Shown here piece by piece: positions 8,413 through 17,014 of a stretch of DNA of 57,384 bases. The stretch is from Clostridiales bacterium (lineage in GTDB: Bacteria; Bacillota; Clostridia; Peptostreptococcales; Anaerovoracaceae): NCBI GenBank assembly GCA_012513435.1, contig JAAZCE010000029.1, positions 1-57,384 of the forward strand, read 5' to 3'. A program made the translations under genes and the position numbers. Every line of letters starts with the position of its first letter. Position 1 is the stretch's first letter. The notes under the pieces are model-generated. The model saw only the letters and a program-made list of their open reading frames with translations. It had not been told where the DNA came from and made no database searches.

Positions 8413-8496
8413 ATTACCTCCACGTCAAAGTCTTCTTGATTTCAGCTTTCATTGTACCATATATTTGACCGGTGTGTTACAATGTTATCATAATTT

Positions 8497-8557
8497 AATT
8501 CTAATGAAACTCTAATTTTTCTTAAATCCCGTTCTAATTTCCGTGAGTTATTATAAC
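8497..8557 (+). promoter_or_regulatory. Four-fold 11-bp phased repeat and promoter of the first two-component operon
   Basis: TTCTAAT (8499), CTCTAAT (8510), a weaker CTTAAAT (8521) and TTCTAAT (8532) are spaced exactly 11 bp apart. A -10 element TATAAC lies at 8552-8557. The last repeat occupies the -35 position, and no good -35 hexamer is present. OmpR/PhoB-type regulators bind such one-helical-turn direct repeats. Autoregulation by the response regulator of this operon is the natural inference. Confidence 0.6.
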
Positions 8558-8600
8558 ATCATAGAAAACAATATGATTTAAAAACGGAGGTAATATAGAA

Positions 8601-9200
8601 ATGAATAACTTAGAAAAAGTCGAAAAACTACAGGAAAAGGCAAACATAACTGCCGAAGAAGCAAAAAAAATCCTGGAAGAATGTAATTGGGATATTCTAG
8701 ACGCTGTAATAAAGCTTGAGGCTGAAGGCAGAATTAAGGACAGCAGTGGCACCGCATATACTACAGAGTCCGGCAACGAGGACCGCGCCCCAAAGAGCAC
8801 TCAGGAAGTCGTGGAAAGCTACCAGCAGTATCAAAAAGAACAGAAAAAAAAGGAAAAAGGTATTTTCCACTCACTTTGGGCAGGAATCAAATACCTTTTC
8901 AAGAAGGGCTGTGAAAACAAGTTCGTCGTAGACAGAAAAAACGAAACCATAATGGAAATACCGGTAGTTCTGTTGATAGTACTGCTTCTCGCCTTCTTTT
9001 GGGCAATAATAATATTGGTACTGGTAAGTCTTTTCTTCGGCTTTAAATACAGTTTTGCAGGCCCCGACCTCGGCAAGGACAGCGTAAACAACGTAATGGA
9101 TAAAGCCTCGAATATGGCCGAAGACCTGAAGAGCGACATCTACGAAGAAGATGCAGCTTATGCCAAACCATCGGATTCCGAAAAAACAGATAATAACTAA
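8601..9200 (+). CDS. DUF4342-type membrane protein with UBA-like N-terminus
   Basis: 199 residues, ribosome site GGAGG upstream. Residues about 1-45 (LQEKANITAEEAKKILEECN then WDILDAVIKLEAEG) look like a UBA/TS-N type three-helix domain. A charged linker follows, then FHSLWAGIKYLFKKG and one hydrophobic membrane helix at about 120-150 (IPVVLLIVLLLAFFWAIIIL), and an acidic tail. This is the DUF4342 layout. The gene precedes a response regulator and histidine kinase by 15 bases, so it is likely part of the same signalling unit. Its molecular function is unknown; a role as membrane partner or output of the kinase is inference. Confidence 0.7.
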   Translation: MNNLEKVEKLQEKANITAEEAKKILEECNWDILDAVIKLEAEGRIKDSSGTAYTTESGNEDRAPKSTQEVVESYQQYQKEQKKKEKGIFHSLWAGIKYLFKKGCENKFVVDRKNETIMEIPVVLLIVLLLAFFWAIIILVLVSLFFGFKYSFAGPDLGKDSVNNVMDKASNMAEDLKSDIYEEDAAYAKPSDSEKTDNN

Positions 9201-9215
9201 GGAGACAAAATAAAA

Positions 9216-9893
9216 ATGTCCGAAAAAATACTTATCGTTGAAGATGAAGAAAAAATTGCACGATTCATCGAACTGGAATTGACCCATGAAGGCTATGAAA
9301 TATCAAAAGCCTTAAACGGCAGAGAAGGTCTCGAAATGGCGGAAAACGGTCATTTTGACCTTCTTTTGCTTGACATAATGCTCCCTGAGCTAAGTGGTCT
9401 GGAGGTCCTTCGGCGCATAAGAAAACATTCCAGCATTCCAATCATAATGCTTACGGCAAGAGATGCCATATCCGACAAGGTATCCGGCCTGGACATGGGT
9501 GCAGATGACTATATAACCAAGCCCTTTGCAATAGAAGAGCTTTTAGCACGTATCAGAGTAGCCCTAAAGAGAAAGCCCGCCGATTCTATTTATCAAAACA
9601 ACGTTTTGGAAGCAGGCATGCTCAGCCTTGATACGGATTCACATCAGGTAACATATGACGGCGAGCCTATCGAGCTGACCAACAGAGAGTTCAATCTTCT
9701 CCAGGTTTTGCTGGAAAACAAATCCATAGTCTTGTCCAGAGATACGCTTCTTGAAAGAGTATGGGGCTACGACTACATGGGAGAAACAAACGTTGTGGAC
9801 GTTTATGTCTATTATCTGAGAAGCAAAATCGATGATGTGGTGGGAGAAAAAATAATAGAGACCGTCAGAGGCGTGGGGTATGTGATAAAATGA
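9216..9893 (+). CDS. OmpR-family response regulator
   Basis: 225 residues. The receiver domain (about 1-115) has acidic pair DE at 10-11, phospho-acceptor Asp53 (LLLDIMLPE), Thr/Ser in MLTARD and Lys in DDYITKPF. The C-terminal winged helix (about 125-225) carries LTNREFNLLQVLLEN and VWGYDYMGETNVVDVYVYYL. It overlaps the kinase gene by 4 bases (ATGA). It should bind the 11-bp-phased repeat upstream of the operon. Confidence 0.93.
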   Translation: MSEKILIVEDEEKIARFIELELTHEGYEISKALNGREGLEMAENGHFDLLLLDIMLPELSGLEVLRRIRKHSSIPIIMLTARDAISDKVSGLDMGADDYITKPFAIEELLARIRVALKRKPADSIYQNNVLEAGMLSLDTDSHQVTYDGEPIELTNREFNLLQVLLENKSIVLSRDTLLERVWGYDYMGETNVVDVYVYYLRSKIDDVVGEKIIETVRGVGYVIK

Positions 9894-11251
9894 AAACCAA
9901 CAAAAGAACCAAATCAATTTCAAGAAGGATAAGCGGTACAATAGTGCTAAAACTATTCCTGTCCTTTCTTCTTATAGATATACTGCTGGTATCATTGGCT
10001 GCAACAATGTGGACATACGACAGCCGGACCTACGATGACCGCAATAATCTGATATCCTTTGATGCCAAGCTGGTATCAACAGAATCGCTTCTTACGGAAG
10101 AAGAAAATCATTTTAAAAAGTCCGATGCTTACACCCAATACAAAAACTATCTGACTAACGGCAGAGCCTTGAGCGCGGTCTTTCCTAAAAAGATGAGAAA
10201 CGAACTAAAGGAAGCGGTCTACGTTTATGAAGATAGCAATAAAAACACATACTACACATATGCGGGAAATGCTCTCAACCTCCTTATGTCGTGCCTCTAT
10301 ATCACTATAATAGTACAGCTGCTTATCATCATAGGAAGCATTGCATCAGGAGCGCGTAAAATCAGGAATTCCTTATCTCCTCTAGATGAGCTAGCCTTTA
10401 CGGCCCAGGTTCTCAGCAAGTCTCCAAGCTTTGACCAAAATGCTATCGACGAGCTTGAAGAAGCCATCAATGCCATCAGCCCCTCAAGTGAAGGAGCTCG
10501 CCTGAACACAGGCAATTCGGAAATGGAAGAACTTGAAAAATCCATCAATCGACTCATCGACAGAATGCGTGACAACTACAAAAGACAGTCCAGGTTTGTA
10601 TCTGATGCTTCCCATGAGCTGAGAACGCCTATATCTGTCCTTCAAGGCTATGCCAATATGCTAGACAGATGGGGCAAGGATGATGAGAGGGTTCTTGAAG
10701 AATCCATAGAAGCCATCAAGAGCGAAACAGACCATATGAAAATGCTGGTGGAACAGCTTCTGTTCCTGGCACGAGGAGACAGCGGCAAGACTCAGCTGAA
10801 GCTGGAAGACTTTTCCTTAAACAATATGCTTCATGAAGTTTATGATGAGTCCGTCATGATAGACACAAACCATGTTTACATCTTCAGTCCAAGCCAAGAG
10901 GAAATCACTGTCAAGGGCGATATTGCCATGCTTAAGCAGACCGTCAGAATTCTTACCGATAATGCTGCCAAATACACACCCTCTGGTTCGGGCATCACTT
11001 TAAGAACCTTTCTTTCCCATGAAGGCTCCCCTGCTTTCTCAATCCAGGATGAAGGCATAGGCATTACTGGAGATGATGCTTCTCATATGTTTGAACGCTT
11101 TTACCGTGCAGATCCGGCTAGAGCTAAGGACAGCGGAGGCACGGGCTTGGGTCTTGCCATAGCCAAGTGGATAATAGACAGACACGGCGGCCACTTCGAT
11201 GTGGTCTCAAGACAGGACATAGGAACAAGAATCACGGTAATTCTACCGTGA
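9890..11251 (+). CDS. Membrane sensor histidine kinase
   Basis: 453 residues. Membrane helices at about 17-40 and 130-152 enclose an external sensor of roughly 90 residues (41-129) with no domain I recognise. An unusual cytoplasmic stretch of about 70 residues follows. The H-box ASHELRTPISVLQGY has phospho-accepting His242. The ATPase domain has NAAKYTP (N box), DEGIGI (G1) and GGTGLGLAIAKWI (G2). Cognate partner of the response regulator just upstream. Its last codons lie in a hairpin shared with the convergent gene. Confidence 0.93.
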   Translation: MKTNKRTKSISRRISGTIVLKLFLSFLLIDILLVSLAATMWTYDSRTYDDRNNLISFDAKLVSTESLLTEEENHFKKSDAYTQYKNYLTNGRALSAVFPKKMRNELKEAVYVYEDSNKNTYYTYAGNALNLLMSCLYITIIVQLLIIIGSIASGARKIRNSLSPLDELAFTAQVLSKSPSFDQNAIDELEEAINAISPSSEGARLNTGNSEMEELEKSINRLIDRMRDNYKRQSRFVSDASHELRTPISVLQGYANMLDRWGKDDERVLEESIEAIKSETDHMKMLVEQLLFLARGDSGKTQLKLEDFSLNNMLHEVYDESVMIDTNHVYIFSPSQEEITVKGDIAMLKQTVRILTDNAAKYTPSGSGITLRTFLSHEGSPAFSIQDEGIGITGDDASHMFERFYRADPARAKDSGGTGLGLAIAKWIIDRHGGHFDVVSRQDIGTRITVILP

Positions 11252-11256
11252 TTCTT
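11227..11256. terminator. Hairpin spanning the overlapping stop codons of two convergent genes
   Basis: AAGAATCACGGTA (11227-11239) and its exact complement (11244-11256) form a 13-bp stem with loop ATTC. The kinase stop TGA (11249-11251) and the opposing TAG (11243-11245) both lie inside it, so the repeat is coding on both strands. The T-rich tract on the plus side starts only some 9 bases downstream. A two-way terminator is likely, but not of textbook form. Confidence 0.55.
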
Positions 11257-12148
11257 CAACTTCCTTTTTTACTTGTAGCTCAATTTCCTTTTCAAACTTG
11301 ATGACATCATCCAGACTCCACATCTCTATGTCCTTATCTTGACACGTGGCTGCGGCCTCTTTCGTATAGCCCTTCAATGCTACCACCATGCCCTCTTTAA
11401 TTCTGTTTCTCTCCATTGCCTTTACCAGCCTTATCACTTCTTCGGCTTCAGCTTCCTTACCGGTAACACACAGAACGGCACAGCGCTCATCATCGTAGCC
11501 CTCATACACCATAGACATATCCCGTTTTTCCGCAAAATCAGAATCATATCCGAAGGTCTTGAACATGCTTATCAGCTCTGACTGAAACATCTTATCAGAA
11601 AACTTCTTCCAAGAGGATGGGTTTCTTCGTCTTTCCCAAGCTTCATAGTCGTAGATTGCTCTCGCATACCTTACTAGGCTGCTGTATGCCTCCTCATATT
11701 CGTATTCCTCCCTGTCTATCCTTCTTTGCCTCTCACTTATCTTCTCAAGCTGTTTCTTTAGGTTAATCTGCTTTTTTCGCAGCCTGTAATAGTATAAGAA
11801 AAAGAATACCATGGAGCCTATGGCAAGAAAGCCAAAGACCACGTATGTAGGGTTGTTTGAGAAAACCTGATATGCCACCATACCCATCATAAACAATATG
11901 GCTATATACCCTTCCCAGCTGAAGCTGGCTCTCGGATTCTTTGCAGGTAAATTCTTTCTCAACTCCTCACTGCGAAACTCCTTGTCATCCTCAAATCGCA
12001 TCTTGCTCTTATACAGACTATTTAAATTATAATCCTCTAAATGAAACCCCTCAATGGTAGGCTGATTGTTCAGCCATTTATGAGATAAACTCTTCGTCTT
12101 CGGTATTTGATTGACTAGCTTTCTCCAGCCCTCTTTGTTATTTGCCAT
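11243..12148 (-). CDS. Membrane protein with degenerate Mrr-like (PD-(D/E)xK) domain
   Basis: 301 residues; ATG with GGAGGAAGA upstream. A charged N-terminal region of about 75 residues is followed by two adjacent membrane helices (about 78-125), a coiled-coil-like KKQLEKISERQRRIDREEYE stretch, and a C-terminal domain from about 175. That domain (FQSELISMFKTFGYDSDF, then RCAVLCVTG and EGMVVALKGYTKEAA) follows the Mrr_cat pattern. The usual Q-x-K catalytic element reads C-V-T here, so nuclease activity is doubtful and a ligand- or DNA-sensing role is more likely. It lies 29 bases after the sigma-like gene, so it is probably cotranscribed. Function unknown. Confidence 0.6.
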   Translation of the reverse strand: MANNKEGWRKLVNQIPKTKSLSHKWLNNQPTIEGFHLEDYNLNSLYKSKMRFEDDKEFRSEELRKNLPAKNPRASFSWEGYIAILFMMGMVAYQVFSNNPTYVVFGFLAIGSMVFFFLYYYRLRKKQINLKKQLEKISERQRRIDREEYEYEEAYSSLVRYARAIYDYEAWERRRNPSSWKKFSDKMFQSELISMFKTFGYDSDFAEKRDMSMVYEGYDDERCAVLCVTGKEAEAEEVIRLVKAMERNRIKEGMVVALKGYTKEAAATCQDKDIEMWSLDDVIKFEKEIELQVKKEVEESR

Positions 12149-12177
12149 TTGTCTCTTCCTCCGTTATCCAGTTATCA

Positions 12178-12927
12178 CTATATGAATGGTATAAACAAGT
12201 GCCTCACTACGGGTATACCTGTCACCAATTCCCTAAAGCCTGCGTTCCCTTCGGCCAAAGCGATGGTCCCGAAAAACCATAGCGCAAGACAGGCTAATAA
12301 AATCATAGGCTTTAACCATCTGTCTCTCGTCTGCTTCCTCATGAATTTCTCAAAATTCTGCTTTTCCCTTTCGATGGTATCATATATCAGTGTTTCAAGG
12401 TCTTCGGGAATCTCCGGAGATTCATACACGTCTATCAGCTCCTGAAGCTTTTCTCCAGATTCATCCTCCAAGGACGAATCTATTCCCAGCTCTTTTCTTA
12501 CATACTTCAGTCTCTTCTCTACCTCTCCCTGTTTAAGGCGAAGGATCTCTCCTGTTTCGGATATGCTCAGTTCTTCAAAATAATAGAGCTTAAAGGCGTT
12601 AACTGCTGAAGGCTCTATGGTTTCCATAAAGGCATATATCTGGGAATCGTATGTGAAATCCCTCTTGTATCTGTCAAGCTCATGCATTTTTCGCATACCG
12701 TCCTTGATAACCAGTTGATAAAACCAAGTTGTCAGCTTCGGCATTTTCTTTAGCTTACGCCCGTTGTAAAGGCTGAAATATATGGCCTTAGCCATTATTC
12801 GCTTCGTCTGCTCCTGGTTTTTCACTATGCTGTATGCGAAGAGATAATATCTCTCGTATTTCTCAAGCAGGAAATCAACCATATTTCCGTTTATGGCAGT
12901 CGCTAATCCATAATCTATTCTGGCCAT
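12178..12927 (-). CDS. ECF-sigma-like protein fused to a membrane anti-sigma-type tail
   Basis: 249 residues; ATG with AGGAGGT upstream. Residues about 15-90 resemble sigma region 2 (YYLFAYSIVKNQEQTKRIMA, TTWFYQLVIKDGMRKM). Residues 105-150 resemble region 4 (FKLYYFEELSISETGEILRL). The tail changes character: EDLETLIYDTIEREKQNFEK, a basic stretch, one membrane helix (ILLACLALWFFGTIALA), then NAGFRELVTGIPVVRHLF. That resembles the start of membrane anti-sigma/RsgI-like proteins, which usually continue outside the cell, but this one stops. It could be a membrane-tethered sigma or a repurposed regulator. The preceding symporter ends 11 bases upstream. Confidence 0.65.
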   Translation of the reverse strand: MARIDYGLATAINGNMVDFLLEKYERYYLFAYSIVKNQEQTKRIMAKAIYFSLYNGRKLKKMPKLTTWFYQLVIKDGMRKMHELDRYKRDFTYDSQIYAFMETIEPSAVNAFKLYYFEELSISETGEILRLKQGEVEKRLKYVRKELGIDSSLEDESGEKLQELIDVYESPEIPEDLETLIYDTIEREKQNFEKFMRKQTRDRWLKPMILLACLALWFFGTIALAEGNAGFRELVTGIPVVRHLFIPFI

Positions 12928-12938
12928 AACATTACCTC

Positions 12939-14417
12939 CTATTGCTCATTACCGATATTTTCCGCAAATTCATTCTTATACATTACTATTCTGTTCTTTA
13001 CGTCACTGTTTTCAGGCAGAATCAAGCTAAACACCACAAACAACACAATATTGAATATGAAGCCGATAATCGCTGCATATACGGTTGGGTATTTAAGAAT
13101 CCACCAACATACCAGGCTGGTGATGGTCCCTACCCATACGCCTACAAAAGCGGCCTTACTGTTTGATTTATCCCAGGCAAGCGCACCTACGGTGGGAACA
13201 AATATCTGCATAGTCCCTGAAAAACTCAGAGTTCCTATTTCTACAATGCTTCCCGAGGAAAAGAGTATCAGCATATAGGCCGCAACGGAAACCGCCAGCA
13301 CAGCCCACTTTCCTACATTCAACAGCTGTCTTTCCTTAACCTTGGGATTTATGTACCTTCTATGTATATCTATAGCATATATGGCAGCCATAGCTTGTAT
13401 CTGCGAATTGGCTGTAGACAGGGATGCTGCAGCGATACCGCACAGTATTACCACAGCCATTATTATAGGCAGCTTCTCCATTATCATCATCACAAGGAGA
13501 TTATCCGAGGCTTCCACGTTGGGATACAAATATTTGGCTGTTATACCTGCCAGCAAAGGTCCCATATACATGATAGGAATAATTGCCAAAAGCAAAGGAA
13601 GTATCTTAAATATTTTTTGGTTAGCTATAGAATACATCCTTATCCATATAGGAGGTCCCATAAAAGCACCTATAGGTATCACCAAAAACATTGCCAGCCA
13701 CATCAAAACGGAGTTGCTGTCACCAAGTCCTCCCAGCGTACAGTAGCCGTCCTCCTTGCTCAAAATGGTTTGAAAGGCATTTCTCGGGCCATCCACCTCT
13801 TGTATCAAAGCGACTCCCGCTATGAGCATAGTCACGAAGGTGAGGATCCCGTAGTAAATATCGGCCAGTGCAACAGCTCTCAAGCCGCCTGCCCACAGAT
13901 AGATGATAATAACCAAATAAAACAGTAGCCCTGCAGCCTTCCAGGGTATCAATCCATTGCTGACGGTTTCAATCAGAAACGCACCACCGTACAACTGAAT
14001 CACCAGATATGGTATTGTAAAAACAGCTATGATTATAGTTACAGACAGTGAAAGCAGCCTGTTTCTATAAATATCGTCAAAAAAATCCGTCGCCGTAATA
14101 TATCCCCTGCTTTTGCCATAGTACCATATACGCCTACCTACCAGATAAAAGAGTACTGCGAAAAGAACATTCCAAGCAAAGGAGGTCATGTAAAGAGGCC
14201 CTTCCTGAAAAAAAGATTTAGTAGAACCCAAGAAGGCAAAGGAGCTTACCCATGTGGCATATATGGTGAAAAATGCCATTATTAAGGGCATTGTCCTGCT
14301 TTGCAGAAAAAAATCCTCCAACGTCCACCTGAACTTGGCTCTTGTCACCTCAGCTATCACAAGAGGGATAAATATGAAAACAAATATAATCATAAGAACA
14401 ATTGTCGTAATATTCAT
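12939..14417 (-). CDS. Sodium:solute symporter (SSS family)
   Basis: 492 residues, about 13 membrane helices. The family pattern is visible in DFFLQSRTMPL, FAWNVLFAVLFYLVGRRIWY, GYITATDFF and WAGGLRAVALADIYYG. It imports an organic solute with sodium; the solute cannot be read. It is a paralogue of the symporter at 19587-21083 with matching motifs throughout, but lacks the small partner gene. No clear ribosome site precedes the ATG at 14417. It is divergent from the second two-component operon with 90 bases between, so control by that system is plausible. The same unit continues with the sigma-like and Mrr-like genes. Confidence 0.88.
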   Translation of the reverse strand: MNITTIVLMIIFVFIFIPLVIAEVTRAKFRWTLEDFFLQSRTMPLIMAFFTIYATWVSSFAFLGSTKSFFQEGPLYMTSFAWNVLFAVLFYLVGRRIWYYGKSRGYITATDFFDDIYRNRLLSLSVTIIIAVFTIPYLVIQLYGGAFLIETVSNGLIPWKAAGLLFYLVIIIYLWAGGLRAVALADIYYGILTFVTMLIAGVALIQEVDGPRNAFQTILSKEDGYCTLGGLGDSNSVLMWLAMFLVIPIGAFMGPPIWIRMYSIANQKIFKILPLLLAIIPIMYMGPLLAGITAKYLYPNVEASDNLLVMMIMEKLPIIMAVVILCGIAAASLSTANSQIQAMAAIYAIDIHRRYINPKVKERQLLNVGKWAVLAVSVAAYMLILFSSGSIVEIGTLSFSGTMQIFVPTVGALAWDKSNSKAAFVGVWVGTITSLVCWWILKYPTVYAAIIGFIFNIVLFVVFSLILPENSDVKNRIVMYKNEFAENIGNEQ

Positions 14418-14463
14418 ATCACAATTTTATCATATTTGTCTGACTATCCGGTAATATTCATTA

Positions 14464-14501
14464 TTTTTTAAGGTTTTTTTAAGGTTGAGATAGGTTATAA
14501 T
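14464..14501 (+). promoter_or_regulatory. 11-bp phased TAAGGT repeats and TATAAT of the second two-component operon
   Basis: TAAGGT occurs at 14469 and 14480, and a related TAGGTT at 14491, an 11-bp period. They are followed by a consensus -10 TATAAT at 14496-14501. This is the arrangement expected for an OmpR/PhoB-type regulator. The -10 ends only 6 bases before the kinase ATG, so the transcript may begin at or next to the start codon. Confidence 0.55.
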
Positions 14502-14507
14502 GTTATT

Positions 14508-16235
14508 ATGAATACTATGTCACTGTTTTATATGATATTCAGTGGAATGACTCTTGGAATAAGCGTGTTCTACTTTTATATTTTTGCCAGAAGCCGAGAA
14601 GTCTTCGTACAGTATTGGGGACTCAGCTGGGTGCTGTATTCTTGCGGCCTGCTTTTCCTCTCCTTTGGAAACAATTCCGGTATTGAACTCTTCTTCTGCT
14701 TCAAGAGTGTGCTGGATTTGTTCAATGTTTTATTTCTTCTATGCAGCGCCTATGCCTTTGTCGGCAGGAAGACTCCCGGAGTATGGACTCGCTTTTCCTT
14801 TTACATATGCATATGGGTAGCAACATCTCAAATTTACAGCTTTGACCCTATGTCTTCGTCCCTACCATTGTCCATGTACCAAGCTATAGTAACTCTAGTG
14901 CTTATATACGTTGTGTATAACTATTGGAATGTGCTTTTCTTTGAAAAGATAATAACCATTATTACCTTTTTCATATGGGGCATAGGTAAAGCGGCCATTC
15001 CCATTATAGAGGCCTTGGATCCCGCAATAAACATAGACACCTTTTACGTAGGTGAAATAATCATATACAATGTGGTGACTATCATCACCTTCCTGCTTTT
15101 CTTCCAGCGCTCTCAAAAAAAGCTGGATACGACACAACATATGTTCCAAATTATTGCAGAAAACGCATCCGATGTTCTGTTTCTTTATGGAAATACAAAT
15201 GGATCCAAATTTGAATACATAACACCATCCATCGAAAAAATGATTGGGATAGGTCCTTCCAGGTTTTACAGCAACGGCCGTTGCTACATGGACTTTATCC
15301 ATCCTGACGATTGCCCCGTGTTCCAACGCCTTCTGGACACTGATGACCCCGAAACAGATAGGAAGGCAACTCTCAGACTATATCACAAAAATGGAAATAT
15401 GCTCTGGTGTGAAGTAGCTACCACCAAAGTAACCGAAAACGGAATCACCGTTGCTACAGAGGGCATCATTCGTGATATTACCCTTACCAAGGAAGCCGAG
15501 GAGCAGCTGATATCCTCCAAGGAAGCACGGAATGTACTGCTCTCCTATGTATCTCACGAACTAAAAACGCCTATAACCTCTATCCTGGGATATGTTACAG
15601 CCCTCACGGATGGCTCTGTCTCTGAGGATAATCAGAAAAATGAAATGCTCCATGTCATATATGATAAGACGCGCACATTGGATAGGCTCATATTTGATTT
15701 GACACAGCTTTCAAAGCTGGAAACAAAACAGTTTTCCTTTGATTTTTCTATTGTAAACTGTATAGAGCTTTCTTCCAGCCTTATCCTTAGCCATATCCAC
15801 GATGGAGACAGCAGGGGCATTAAGCTTTATTTCAATATAAACAAGCGCAGAATGGGGGACAAAAGCATTATTGCCGACCCTGACAGACTGGATCAGGTTT
15901 TTACCAATATACTTTCAAATAGCCTGAGATTCAGCCAAGCAGGACAGGATATAACCATAAAATTCGATGTGGATAAAAGCATGAAGTTCTATACCTTTTC
16001 TTTAACTAACCGAGGGCCTGTAATCTCGCGTGAGGACATACCCGACATCTTTGATCGCTTCTACAGAATCAAAAGAGGTCAACAGTCCGCCAATGAGAAC
16101 AACAGCGGTCTCGGACTTACCATATCAAAGGAAATGATTGCAGCCCACAAAGGCAATATTGGCGTAACCAGCAGCAATGAGAGAGGAACCACCTTTACCG
16201 TATCCGTTCCTCTGTTTGACGAAAGTGAGTACTAA
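14508..16235 (+). CDS. Sensor histidine kinase with multi-helix membrane N-terminus and PAS domain
   Basis: 575 residues. Residues 1-200 hold about seven membrane helices (a 7TM-type sensor input). Residues about 210-335 form a PAS/PAC domain (FQIIAENASDVLFLYGNT, MDFIHPDDCPVF, EGIIRDITLTKEAEEQL). The H-box SYVSHELKTPITSILGY has His350. The ATPase domain has NILSNSLRFS and NSGLGLTISKEMI. There is no ribosome site upstream, and the -10 box is immediately before the ATG, suggesting a leaderless message. The response regulator follows without a gap (TAAATG). Probable signal: a membrane or intracellular cue linked to the divergent symporter (inference). Confidence 0.92.
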   Translation: MNTMSLFYMIFSGMTLGISVFYFYIFARSREVFVQYWGLSWVLYSCGLLFLSFGNNSGIELFFCFKSVLDLFNVLFLLCSAYAFVGRKTPGVWTRFSFYICIWVATSQIYSFDPMSSSLPLSMYQAIVTLVLIYVVYNYWNVLFFEKIITIITFFIWGIGKAAIPIIEALDPAINIDTFYVGEIIIYNVVTIITFLLFFQRSQKKLDTTQHMFQIIAENASDVLFLYGNTNGSKFEYITPSIEKMIGIGPSRFYSNGRCYMDFIHPDDCPVFQRLLDTDDPETDRKATLRLYHKNGNMLWCEVATTKVTENGITVATEGIIRDITLTKEAEEQLISSKEARNVLLSYVSHELKTPITSILGYVTALTDGSVSEDNQKNEMLHVIYDKTRTLDRLIFDLTQLSKLETKQFSFDFSIVNCIELSSSLILSHIHDGDSRGIKLYFNINKRRMGDKSIIADPDRLDQVFTNILSNSLRFSQAGQDITIKFDVDKSMKFYTFSLTNRGPVISREDIPDIFDRFYRIKRGQQSANENNSGLGLTISKEMIAAHKGNIGVTSSNERGTTFTVSVPLFDESEY

Positions 16236-16967
16236 ATGAGTAATCTGTCAAGAAAGAAAATCCTCATAGTGGATGATGAAAGCAGTATAAGGGATTTAAT
16301 AAAGTTCTATTTAGAAAAGGAGGACTTCATAGTTCTCAGCGCCAAAAACGGCGAGGATGCAATCCAGATAATATCGGACCACTCTCCCGATCTTATACTG
16401 CTGGACATAATGCTCCCCGATATAAACGGGGTAGACCTTTGTCTTGAAATCAGGAAGACCTATGGCACCCCTATTCTTTTTCTCAGCTGCAAAAGCCAGG
16501 AAATTGACAAGATTATAGCCCTTTCCGTAGGCGGAGACGACTACATAACCAAACCTTTCCTTCCTGGAGAGCTTATAGCGCGAGTCAAGGCCAACCTTAG
16601 ACGTTCCGAATATTTGACCCCCGAACCCAAGGAAGTAATATACCAGGTTCCCGGAATGGTCATCAACAACACCACAAGAGAGGTCCTCATAGACAATAAA
16701 GTTACGTCCCTGACTGCAAAGGAATTTGATATTCTCCTTCTCTTTGTCAAAAGCCCCAAGCGTATATACAGTGCGGAACAACTATTCGAGTACGCATGGA
16801 AGGAAGAAAGCTTCAAATCAGACAAAAATACCATCATGGTATACATAAGCAATTTAAGAAAGAAAATTGACAACAACAAGAACGGATATAAATACATACT
16901 TAGTATGCGCGGCTTGGGATATAAGTTCAACCATCATCTGCTGGAGGATAAGCCTAAGGCTAGGTAG
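16236..16967 (+). CDS. OmpR-family response regulator, partner of the PAS kinase
   Basis: 243 residues. Receiver with DD at 13-14, phospho-acceptor Asp57 (LILLDIMLPD), FLSCKS and DDYITKPF. The winged-helix domain carries LTAKEFDILLLFVKSP and NTIMVYISNLRKKI, ending GLGYKFN. The ATG directly follows the kinase stop, so translation is coupled. It is the likely binder of the TAAGGT repeats upstream of the kinase. No obvious terminator is seen in the 47 bases before the convergent ABC genes. Confidence 0.93.
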   Translation: MSNLSRKKILIVDDESSIRDLIKFYLEKEDFIVLSAKNGEDAIQIISDHSPDLILLDIMLPDINGVDLCLEIRKTYGTPILFLSCKSQEIDKIIALSVGGDDYITKPFLPGELIARVKANLRRSEYLTPEPKEVIYQVPGMVINNTTREVLIDNKVTSLTAKEFDILLLFVKSPKRIYSAEQLFEYAWKEESFKSDKNTIMVYISNLRKKIDNNKNGYKYILSMRGLGYKFNHHLLEDKPKAR

Positions 16968-17014
16968 CAGATGCGCGACGATAGGATGAACTGCAATTTA
17001 GGCAAGACCATTGG

